From NCBI RefSeq assembly GCF_000344685.1, contig NW_006920411.1:2224740-2288739 (forward strand): a DNA stretch of 64,000 nt. Direction: 5' to 3'. The notes below the pieces were generated by a model, which was given only the letters and a program-made list of their open reading frames with translations, made no database searches and was not told the origin of the DNA. Source of the stretch: Gloeophyllum trabeum ATCC 11539. Taxonomy: Eukaryota; Basidiomycota; Agaricomycetes; Gloeophyllales; Gloeophyllaceae. Position 1 is the first letter of the stretch. Every line of letters begins with the position of its first letter. A program made the translations under genes and the position numbers. Below are positions 31,740-42,296 of this stretch, in pieces.

Positions 31740-33420
31740 ATGTTATTCGCGGTGTTCGCCAGCGCAGCCAACGTCAAACCGTTCGCAGCGAAGAGGGTTT
31801 TACCATGCCTAAGGGCAATCCATAGTACGCCATCCGGGTTGACCTTGAGGTCGCACACGGAAGTCTTCACTATCGCAGCAAGAAGGCTCCGAAGGGCTGC
31901 ACGGCCTTCAAGATGCTACTCCGTAATCGCGAAACAGGCTTTTGCATCAGGCAAAGTCAAGCCTCTCGAGCCCCGATTCTTCTCTTCCAACAGTGCTAAG
32001 CTGGATGCTGGTGCTGCTAATGCTGGTACCGCACCGCCCTTGCCAACGCTTTCTCCGCCAGCGGTGGGACGATGGCTCATGTTCTCGTCTGCCCTGGTAT
32101 TTGCGGTCATTGTAGTCGGAGGCGTAACCCGCCTTACAGAGTCCGGACTAAGTATTACTGAGTGGAAGCCTATCACTGGAATTCTGCCCCCCTTGACTCA
32201 GGATGACTGGAATGTAGAATTCGAGAAGTACAAGGCTACTCCCGAGTTTAAGATGTGCGTGCACCTCATGGACGTACATCGGCATCTCACATACAGACAT
32301 GACTGTGAAGGCTGAATCACTCCATGACGGTGGATGAGTTCAAGAGCATATTTTACATGGAATGGGGTCATCGCGTCCTCGGGCGAATCATTGGCATCGC
32401 CTTCGTCGTCCCACTGGCCTACTTCGCTCTCCGGAAGCAGCTCTCCGCATCAATGCCACGGCAGCTGACCGCAATGGCGGCCCTGATCGGCGTGCAAGGT
32501 CTCCTTGGATGGTACATGGTCAAGTCGGGCTTGGAAGACTCCATCGTCGAGACCAACTCCGTCCCACGCGTGTCGCAGTACCGTCTGGCGGCGCATCTGG
32601 GCACGGCATTCGTTCTGTATGCGGGCATGATCGGAACCGGTCTGGCTGTTCTTTTTGATTGGAAGTATGCGAACAAGGGAGTTTGGAGTGGGCTCAAGGA
32701 TGGTACATCCTGGCAGACCATCCTCTCGAATCCTCTGGTCAAGCGGTTCTCGAGAGCTTCTTGGGCGTTGACTGGCCTAGTATTTCTAACAGCCTTATCA
32801 GGTAAATCCCCGAGACCAGGCACGTTCTGTCGTGCACATGCTTACTTTGATCATTCCTAGGGGCCTTTGTGGCGGGATTAGACGCTGGCCTTGTATACAA
32901 CGAGTTCCCGTATATGGGAGGCCGTTTGGTACCTCCTACGAATGAATTATTCGACCCCGCATATGCCAAGGATCCCAGTCGGTCTGACCTTTGGCGGAAC
33001 GTCTTCGAAAATCCGACCACAGTCCAATTCGATCATCGTGTCTTGGTGCGTGGCATATTCGCCCTCGGTGCCGTGTCCGACTTCTGACTCCGTTTCGATG
33101 GGCCGCAGGCTACCACCACCTACTTTGCCACTGCCGCATTGTACGCGGCTTCCTTAAGGCCAGCTTACAAGGCCATACTACCGCCCATGGCCAAACGCTT
33201 CGCAGCGATAGCGTTTGGCGTGGCCAATATCCAAGTAATCTTGGGGATCTCCACCCTCTTATACCTAGTGCCCGTGTCACTCGCCGCGTGTCATCAAGCT
33301 GGCAGTGTCGCGCTGTTGACAAGTATGATCCATTTATTGGTGGCACTACGGAGACCAGGAGCGGCGGCGAGGGCGTGGAGACAGGCTTCTGTGGCAGCGC
33401 GGAGACAACGGCAGCCATAG
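31740..33420 (+). CDS. COX15: Heme A synthase
   Basis: Four exons (31740-32254, 32311-32801, 32861-33045, 33109-33420) give 500 residues. It converts heme O to heme A in the mitochondrial inner membrane. A long basic presequence (about 100 residues) precedes the first membrane block [20 protein letters not shown] with [17 protein letters not shown]. The heme-ligand histidines fall in [38 protein letters not shown] and [19 protein letters not shown]. The [15 protein letters not shown] loop is diagnostic. The start is the first in-frame ATG; the open frame upstream lacks another one. Confidence 0.96.
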
Positions 33421-33562
33421 CAGCAGACGTATTTTGGGTCCCTTCATTTGTGATTCTTGTAGCCTTTAGATAGCCCCACTCACTCATTCACTGCTAAACA
33501 TTCGCCCTGATCCTGGAAAAAAGTAACAAATTGGAAAGCAGACAAAACAACTTAGTATACAT

Positions 33563-34687
33563 TTATTCTCCCATCTGTACGTCTTCGTCCCCAGCTGCTG
33601 GTGGCTGCGGGTCGGCAGCCGGAGCAGCAGCAGCTGTCCCAGACTCTGCGCCCTCTTTGGGAATCATAGTTTTGAGGAACGGCTCAATCACTTCACCCTC
33701 CAGAATCCGGAAGTCGCCCCCAGGAGGCACATTCTTCTCGTGCTCACTCGCCGGACCAACGATTCCTATCGAAGTGTTGTTGATTGTGAGCTCCTTATCT
33801 TGCTGCAGCGTCTCCCGTAATGCGTGCAGACCATGCCGGATGAGATCCTCAAGGTTGGCTGGTTTTGTGATGAGATAGGGCAGAGAGGAAGACAAGAACA
33901 GAATGACGTACAATCCATAAAGCTCTCGTAGTGCTTCTCCAAGTATGTCTTTGCACTCTGACTCCGGGCACCGATGGACATCGCATAGTACTCATAGGAG
34001 TTGCCGGAGGGTGAAAATTCGTAGAGGTGAGGTCCCAGCTGGTCCTGGCCAATAACAAGGAAGCCGACACCATACGGACGTCGACCATATTCTTGCGTGT
34101 TCCACTGAGCCTCTGTAAATACCAGGGTTAGAGTCGCATGTCATACATGCCCGCTCAAATGGTAACGTACTATCAGCGATGGCAGAGACTAGTCGGTTAA
34201 CAGGTACGGGCCGGTTGAAGACCATTCGTTCGGACATGGCCTGTTGCCGCATGAAATTACTGGCCAGAAGTCGCATTAGCCATCGTAAAGAAATGTAGGT
34301 GTGTTAGAGAACTACTCACCTCAGCACACGTGCATCAGACGTCAACCCAGCGATGGCAATCCCAACATGGTCATCTATTCGAAACATCTTCTGCTGGTAC
34401 GACGCTAACTCTCCCGTCGAACGCTAACAGTGTAGGATCAGTCTGTGTAATTCTTCTCAGCAACATGCAATAAATCACGAACCTTCAAAGCCAGCAGAAT
34501 AGAATGCGTCTTGGATCGCAATCCTACAGCGGCCGAACCCTGCTTCACGGCTTCGAGCGCATATTCCACTTGGTGCAGGCGGCCTTGGGGCGAGAAGACG
34601 GTGTTGTCTGAGTCGTAGGTATTGCGGAACTGCAGATATCCGTCAGAAACGCGAGAAGACAAGCTTCAGCGAGGGTATACATACCAT
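33563..34687 (-). CDS. PRE5: 20S proteasome subunit alpha6 (PSMA1)
   Basis: Six exons (34685-34687, 34483-34629, 34320-34423, 34171-34259, 33912-34112, 33563-33858) give 279 residues. Exon 1 codes only the ATG. Then [110 protein letters not shown] and [20 protein letters not shown] identify the alpha6 subunit. The C-terminal tail is alanine/proline rich and acidic (GDEDVQMGE). It is part of the outer alpha ring and has no peptidase activity of its own. Confidence 0.95.
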
Positions 34688-34901
34688 GGTCGGCGCGTAA
34701 GATGCAAGTGTACACGGTGACGCGTCTTTCAAGTGCACTGATACGTCCGCGGCTGCTCTAGACCTAATTTGGCAAGTAGTAGTTGGTACTCTCCGACGCG
34801 TCAAGTTTCAACTGTCCACAAGTTCTGAGGCAAAGGTGCAGGCAACTCGTTGCCAGGAACAAACTGTACAATATAAGGTAATGCAAGCTTCTACACTATA
34901 A

Positions 34902-37900
34902 TTAACGTCCACCCTTCTTGTCTACTTTCCACTCCTTGAATATGCCGTCCAGGCTTTTGTAGAGGAGATGCGAAGGCAAGCACCGAATGATTTCACCGAC
35001 ACGTTCTTCAGCTTCACCTTTGCCCTTATCACCGACAGCTTTCTTCGCGTATTCCACGGCCATTCTGAAAATCGCTAGGACAGCGAGGGATACATGTGTC
35101 TGCTGGGCACCATGTGGTGAACCCGGTGAAAGAGCCGCGAGAAGTGGCCCCGACACGCTTTGCGCTGAGATCGAAGAGGAAGTGGTCGAGAACGGCGTGG
35201 CTCTTTCTCCTCTAACAAGCCGCAGTAGGATCTCCATGATGTTGTCCGTCTCAGTCATGTGAGTCCTGAGGAAGCGCTGACGCTCGATGGACGTGCCTAC
35301 GGGAGAGTTGGCTGCCCAACCCTCTAACACAGTCCATATAGTAGGAGCCTATGGTAGTGATATTAGAAACGCCGCATTCGAGTCGAAATTCCACTTACTG
35401 GATCAGGATCAACCACCTCGATTCTCCGCTCCCAACCGTCGGCAGCGTCGCCAGCCACCCAAAACATCCTGCCAAACATACTCTTCAACCACTCTTGCAC
35501 GTCTCCGCTCTTAACCCATTTTGGTTCCGACAAGGGCCGCTCCGTATCAAGGTATACGGCCATCATCAGCTGAGATGGGATGGCCGCCTTTGAAAACGGC
35601 GGGAGGCTGGGGTCTGAGTTAGGTGCATCGCCAAGAGTAGGTAAGGGAAGATAGGATCTGGTAGTGTCAGAAAGACCCTCAATCTGAGCGCCGTAAGGGT
35701 TGTCAGTTCTGTACGTGCATAGGGAAATAGACGGACTAACCAGGATGCCCTTCAAGTCGTCGGTTTCCTCTCGCTCAAGGCTTATGAAAACCTCGATCCG
35801 ACCCTCAGCTCTGTACACCTTCAGCTTATCGACTATCTCAGCGTCGACAACCAGCCTTCGAGTCCCAGAAGCATAAGAGATGGATAGACGATTAGCTGAA
35901 GGCATTTTTGGACCCTTTGGTTCTTTGGGAACCTCAGTGGGCCCGAGGTCCGCAAGCGTTAAAGTAGCAGATGACGCTAAGGAATTGGAAGCGGGGGATT
36001 CGTATTGTGTTTGCGTTTCAGCTTGTGTCTGCTCGCTATCGCCAGAAGGATCTTGAGTGTAATACCCGTTTTCATCTGTGTCTTGCTTTCCACTTATTTC
36101 TGAATTCGTGACATCCTGCGTCTGGGTTTGCTGATAGAACTCAGGGACAGTGGAAGCAAACGAAGGACTAGGCTCCAGGGGCGACGTCGGGTCATTCCTC
36201 TGAGCATTATCAGAGTCGTGGCCATCGTCACGGGCATACGGTCCCTCAGAACCAACACCATTGGTCGCCGCGTCTGTATTCCGGTGTACAGCATCTGCAG
36301 GAGATCCTGGGGGCGCAGTATCACCCTCGATAGTCATTTGATGGTCCGTGGGCGCTGCAGGAGCCCCAGACGCATTAGAATCCTCAAAATTCTCAGTTGT
36401 GGATGGACCGTCTGCCTGAGACTGAGCAGGTTCATCTGCACCACCATCATTAAGAGGGGGAGCACCTGCTGCTGCTGCTTCTTGGTCAACGTGCTCCTGA
36501 GCGTCGACACCGTTGGTCATGGGCTCATCAGGACTAGGGTCACCGTCGTGGCCGTCGCCTTCAGCGACCGTTTCAGCATTTCCTTTAGCGAAAACAAAGG
36601 AACAGTCAGTTCTATAAATGCGCAACGAGCCGCATTCGTCCGTCTCCCTTGCGAGAAAGAGAGATGGTTGCGCAAAGCGCATGCTCATGGAAACAAAGGT
36701 GGGATGCTCACCATCTTCGGCGTTCTGTGTCCATTGGGTGCCCTCTGGATCCCCTTCATGAGCATGCATCTGCTCGTCATCTCCCTCATCCTCTCCGATT
36801 GCGGCCATGAGCCAATCGCCCTCACTGGCAGTCTCGGTAACACTAGGAGCAACACTACTCCTAGCGGTGATATCCATGTCCCCAACAGCGGAGACGCTGC
36901 CAGTGTCCAGCTCAGCCATATCACCGCTCATAATAGGAGGAGGACGAGCACGTTGTTCCTCAAGATCACCATCGTCATCCTCCAACTTTTTCCTCTTGCC
37001 CTTCCTCACATCAGAGGTAGCAGATGCTCCGGCAGAAAAAGATGAAGTAAGCGATATCGGATGAGAATCATCAGCAGAAACGGGAGTATGGAAATATATC
37101 CTGAGGCGAGAGGGAGGAGACTGATCTGCCGCCAAAGAAGACACAGAATTCGACGGCCCCAGAGGGGTTGGGGCAGGAGGCTTTATATCAGATGAAGCAG
37201 CATCCGTAGCGGGAGGTGCAGCGTTAGACTTCACAATGCTACCAGATGCCCGCTGGCCGGACGTATCTGTCTCGCCCGATTCAGTTTTCACGGTAATATG
37301 AGAATCCTCAGGGCTTCCTGTAGGACCTGGCTTCGACTCCGTCTTCACGGAGACAGTCGAAGGGACGCTGCCCCAAGTCCAACCCAGATCCTTGATCTCC
37401 AAGCCGACGATCTTGAAATCGGTAAGTGTCCGCCGGTTTTCTTCTTTTTTACCGACTGAACTGTTTACACTGGAGACCAAAGTAGGCTCTCGGGAACCAA
37501 AATCGTGTCTTCCACCCCGATTTGTATGTGTAAAATGACCTTGCCCCCGTCCTCGGAAACTTGAATTATTTGAAGGATTTTGCTGCTGCGACGGGTGATG
37601 GTGCGAATGTCCACTATTGAAAGACCCACCTCGGCGGTTGTGAAAGTCTTTATTACCATAGAAGCCACCCCTGGATCCGTGGCCTTTCAGCTGCTGACCA
37701 CCACCCCCGCCGCCGCGGTTACCACCGCCATACATATTGCCACCACCACGACCACCACGGTTGCCCATGTTCCCACCTCTATTACCACCCATGAAACCGC
37801 TCTTACCTCCTCTTAACGGACCTCCACGAGCGTTCGAACCTCCGCCTCTGCTCATTTGATTCCCCGGCGGTCCACCACGACCGCCTCCAGGGCCATAAAT

Positions 37901-38545
37901 TCCCTGCTGTTGAGGCATTGGCGGTGGAGGTGGCGCCTGAAACTGGGGTTGAGGAGGCATGGGCCCACGCTGATTAGGGCCGTCAAAACGCTGACGTTTT
38001 GCAGGTGGTAGATGTTGTGGGGATGCATGGTGGATATTCGGACGAGGCCCTTGCATTTGTTGCGACTGCTGAGGGAAGTACGGTTGAGGCGCAGGTGCCT
38101 GTGGCTGGTAAGGTGGCGGCTGAGGTGCCGGACCAGCCTGGGGAACATAGGGTTGTTGGAAGGCACCAGCCTGGGGCTGATAGGGGTTATATGCCGGTTG
38201 TGCAGGGGGTGCGGGAGGCGGTTGAGCGACAGGCGGCGGGGGCTGCGGGTAGTGTTGCTGGGCTTGCTGCCGTTGCTGATTCTGCTGCCAGTGGAAGTTT
38301 TGCTGTCCCCCGTAACCGTAATTCGCATAGAGAGCAGACTGCTGTGGTGCCTGAGCGGGTTGGGGAGCAGTCCATTGTTGGCTATATGCACCGACTGTCG
38401 GGGGTTGCGGGTGCTGGGCCGCCGCCGCCGCCGCCCAATATGCAGAGTAATCGGGCTGACCTGGCGCCGCCGGAGGGGGACCTGGAGGCAAGGGAGGCTG
38501 CTGAGTCGGATACGATGGCGTCGGAACAAAAGGATTCTTATTCAT
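34902..38545 (-). CDS. Large RGG-box, prion-like disordered protein (probable RNA binding)
   Basis: Three exons (36712-38545, 35399-36582, 34902-35348) give 1154 residues. Residues 1-215 are rich in Q, P, Y and A (QQNFHWQQNQQRQQAQQHY), prion-like in composition, with a basic patch KRQRF near 183. Residues 220-345 are an RGG/RG-rich array. Next comes FKIVGLEIKDLGWTWGSVPS, then about 450 disordered acidic residues. The last 300 residues look folded: RLSISYASGTRRLVVDAEIV, GRIEVFISLEREE, MMAVYLDTERPLSEPKWVK, WLKSMFGRMFWVAGDAADGW and EIIRCLPSHLLYKSLDGIF. I know no name for this fold. RNA binding and condensate formation are inferred from composition. The intron at 36583-36711 is a multiple of three with no stop. 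Confidence 0.85.
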
Positions 38546-39541
38546 GGCCTACGACGGAGCAGACTGTGTCTCAAAAAGCGGCGCCGACGCCTGCGACGGT
38601 GAGAGCAGCGAAAGGGGTTCCAGCGTCACCTGTCACGTACGCTTGTGACACAAGTGACGCGTTTGTCACAAAGCGCGACGCGTTCAAGTTGGGCTTTGGT
38701 TTACAGTACTGTACGCTGTGCGTCCAATTGCAATATGCCCTCAAGCAACCCTGAAGGCGGGACAGCAGTTCATTAGGATAATTAGAGAGTGCATTGTTGT
38801 AAAGACGGGGCTTTGCTTTGCACAGCAAGAAATCGAGGGTCCTTTCTATACACTACCTGCATGTCGGCTTCCCGAGCCAAAGATTCTTTCACTTCTGTCA
38901 TACCCTCCCGCCTGCCCAGAGTCTTCTATGGCCTTTCCGACTGTGTAGCTTAGGGAGTGATGACCAAATCCTCACCTTCGGGCCCTCCGATGCAGGCATA
39001 TATATTGCTCCAGCGGTCAGTCTATCCTTCTTTTTAGGGCATACACTTAATACTGAAGCCAGGCAGTATATGCAGTCTTTTCTTAAGCTTTAGCGTCTGG
39101 ATGTGCAAGTCCTCGTCTTCCTATTAAGATACGGGAATCCGGCATACGGACTGGGCTGTCTTACATTACTTGATCAAGGAAGCCAGCTTACGGTTGTCGT
39201 TCAAATAAACTTGTTGGTTTTCTCTGGTTTTCTACAGCTGAAAGCAACGGCTTCGACGGACATATGTATCTTTGTCCACTCGCGGTCATGCTGATCCGCA
39301 ATTACCTCGGATCCTGACCTGTCTCAGCAAGGATCCCAACCTTGTTGCATACTGTCCCCGTGAGCCCTTCTCGGTCTTCTTCCGTGCCTGCATGCAAAGA
39401 TAGTTAATCTGGATCCCTCGTCAACGCTGCGTGAGTTCATGTCATAGGCTTACTAACAAATGTCTGCTACCTTTATATATCGGAGCCAGCGGCGTACAAC
39501 ACATATACTCATTGGGTACGAGAGACTCCTGGGTTCATGCA
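38546..39541. other. Divergent 1-kb region between the RGG gene and the second SDR gene
   Basis: No supported gene. It holds both promoters. The inverted repeat at 38640-38675 is described separately. Confidence 0.45.
38640..38675. promoter_or_regulatory. Inverted repeat built from TTGTGAC/GTCACAA, upstream of the RGG gene
   Basis: cgcttgtgac (38640-38649) and gtcacaaagcg (38665-38675) are near-perfect arms around acaagtgacgcgttt, itself with a further gtgac. It lies about 95-130 bp upstream of the ATG at 38545. It could be a transcription-factor site or hairpin; this is inference from symmetry and position. Confidence 0.4.
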
Positions 39542-40971
39542 ATGTCTGCTAAGACACATATTTTCATAACTGGTGCGACTGGTAGGTCATCATGGACCTG
39601 AGCTTCGAGTTCCGCGTTTACAGAAATATCAGGTTACATAGGCGGCACGATATTGCAGTGCCTCCTTCAGCATCCCAGGACAGATTCCTTCGACATCACA
39701 GCCCTCGTCAGAGATCCTAAGAAAATCGAGTTGCTCAAATCTTTTGGGGTCAGCCCCGTTATAGGCTCTCATTCAGATCTGGAAACGCTTGAAAATACAG
39801 CGGCACAAGCTGACGTTGTCATTACCGCTGCAGGTTCTTGGTCTTTTCAAATGTGACTTCCACTGAACACTTCCCGGTAGGCGGATTGCGATGATCTTCC
39901 TGCTGCGGAGGCCATCCTGAGAGGTCAGAAGAAAACATATGATAAGACAGGCAAGGCGCCGATCCTCATTCACACAGTAAGTCATAGACTACGTACCATT
40001 CATTCTTACCGGCTTAAAGTCTATCCCTTCACTTCCAGTCAGGAACTGGTGCGTAATGCTCAGTAGTGTATGCTATCCGCACTTACCATGATAGCACTAC
40101 AGGTGTCCTCCGTGACAATGCAGGGGGAATGTTTGCCACGGATAACGTTTACTCTGACCTTGATATAAACCTCATCGAGACATTACCCCACTCTCAGCCG
40201 CATCGACCGGTGGATGTCATTGTCTCTGAGGCTGGGAGAAATGGTTCGTTGCAGATCCAGATATATATACCAGGTTCGGGGCATATCCTCATCCATCGCT
40301 CTTTCATTAGGATATGTGCGAACTCATATTGTTCTACCATCCACGATCTACGGAATTGCCCGCGGACCCTTGTTCTACAGCGGCATGTCGAATCCTCAGT
40401 CTATTCAGATCCCTGCGCTTATCCGTGCAGGTTGGGCCAGAGGACAGGGCGGTGTGATCGGCCAAGGGAAGAATATCTGGCCCTGCATACATATAGATGA
40501 GCGTGAGTACTGTATTTCGTTCAATTTCCGGAAGAAATCAAATGGGATCACAAGTTGGTGATCTATACACGGTGCTATTCGACAGCGCCTTGTCAAACCC
40601 GGAGACACCCAATGGTCGCGAAGGTTATTATTTCGGTGAAAGCGACCACTACCTCTTGTACGATGTGGCCAAGGCAGTTTCAGCGGCGTTGGCGAAGCTA
40701 GGACGTGGCACGAGTGAACCAACCACATTCACAGATGAAGAGTTTCAGAAGTTCCGCTTAAGGGTATTTGTCTTATCAATCTCCAAGTTCCGTCGTGGTC
40801 GCAACAGTCTGACGTACGGACTTGTTGTAGAATCTGGGAGGTAATTCCCGCTGCAGGGCTGACCGGTCGAGGGCCATCGGATGGAAACCAACCAAAACCA
40901 CCCAAGATCTTCTGGATAGCATTAAACCGGAAATACAGGCTTTGATTGCAAACCGCAGGATCGAGAACTGA
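39542..40971 (+). CDS. Extended SDR/NmrA-like NAD(P)-binding protein, copy 2
   Basis: Eight exons (39542-39581, 39633-39829, 39881-39976, 40039-40048, 40103-40243, 40311-40502, 40555-40763, 40831-40971) give 341 residues. Exons 1-6 have exactly the same lengths as in copy 1 at 29354; exon 7 is one codon shorter and the C-terminus is shorter. Seen: MSAKTHIFITGATGYIGGTI, ITALVRDPKKIELLKSFG, PILIHTSGTGVLRDNAGGMF, THIVLPSTIYGIARG, GQGKNIWPCIHIDE, ETPNGREGYYFGESDHYLLY and SRAIGWKPTKTTQDLL. Intron 2 begins GC (39830) where copy 1 has GT, and intron 4 begins GT where copy 1 has GC. Substrate unknown. Confidence 0.88.
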
Positions 40972-41298
40972 ACGGTACGCAGTGCTCCAGCAAATTGCGA
41001 TTGGTACTCCTGATCCGCCGCTCCTCTAGCTTGTAGGCATGTAGTAAATAATTCGAATAACATTATGACGCTATCTTCATAAGTCGTAAGCAGAATGCTA
41101 AGGTCCATAGCCAAGGTATCGACGACTACACTCTATTGTACATTGTAGAACGTACAGGGCGTGGGTGAACGTGAACGTGCGGCGTCAGACTAGTAGCTGG
41201 ATGAAGGAGCCGGATGCGTGTGTAGGTAGGACGACATACTAATACAACATAGATGAATAAATACTCAGACAGATCAAGGCCGACGCGAGTTCGAGACT

Positions 41299-42296
41299 TT
41301 AACTTGTTGTCATGACCGGTTGCCACACACCGACCGAGACTTCCTCGAGATGGTGCAGGACGACTCGATCCCATGGGATAGGCATGGCATTCGCCTGAGG
41401 GAACTCGAGATATCAATACCCTTCCCAAGTCGTAGGAAGACAATACATACCTGCAGATAGTGCATGCAGGCTCGCGCGACCCGCCTTGCAAGGGCCTGGA
41501 GATCAATGCGACCTCCATATCCTTGCATAGGGATCTCATAAGTCATCGTACGATAACCAGTCCACTGTATGCCATATATTGAATGAATATTTAATGTTGG
41601 AAGAACACTGCGCTTACCGAGACTCGCATATAAATTTTATTCCTCGCGTCCACATTCATATCATAGAATGTGTATGAATCATTGCCTGAAAGCCGCACGT
41701 TGCGCAAACATTCCCCCAGGGAGACGCCGGCGCGGAAGGCACCCTTCCTCCTGAACTTGATGGACTTCGTGCTGAGGCGCCTAAAGCTATCTCCGATGGG
41801 CAAGCCGCTAGGATAGTACGATGCTGAAGAGGAGTGCCGCCGCAGTTGTGGTCTGGATGAGGTCCGAGCGAGTTGGTACGTCGTAGCACCAGCTGTGGTA
41901 TACGGGTACTGATAGTTCCCGACTGCGAGGTCATCATAGGCTGGACAAGGCAATCAATTATGAAGCAACGTAACCATGGGCTTGGGATGTCTTACCATAT
42001 CCAGGTGTGTATGATCGCCCCGGAGTAGCATATCCAGGATATGACTGAGGGGCATAGTCCTACGAAGGCGGGGTCAATCACCAATGCATCTGTTCATTGA
42101 GTGGGCGGACACTTACATCATAAATCAACGGCTCGTCGTACATTGTTCCTCCGCCGTAGGCTGAGTAGGCAGGTTGTCCGTGCGAGAAGGACGAATGGCG
42201 AGAACGGGCCCGGGAGATAGGACGAGACATCGTGCCGTCATACGCGCCGTAGGGCGTAACTGGCCGACTGGCACCATCGTATACTGAGTATGACAT
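41299..42296 (-). CDS. Agaricomycete-specific conserved protein (probably the DUF6741 family)
   Basis: Five exons (42117-42296, 41996-42059, 41618-41940, 41451-41564, 41299-41394) give 258 residues. The N-terminal half is Y/S/G/P-rich and disordered (MSYSVYDGASRPVTPYGAYD, SYPGYATPGRSYTPGY). The second half is compact: KSIKFRRKGAFRAGVSLGEC, VRLSGNDSYTFYDMNVDARN, WTGYRTMTYEIPMQGYGGRI, DLQALARRVARACMHYLQ and PWDRVVLHHLEEVSVGVWQP. I recall this C-terminal pattern from uncharacterised mushroom proteins; the DUF number is from memory and should be confirmed. No catalytic residues are evident. Confidence 0.8.

Noticed and set aside
36094..38602. Long open frames opposite the RGG gene (305 and 196 residues)
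   Set aside because: Mirror frames of a repetitive GC-rich coding sequence; no motifs of their own.
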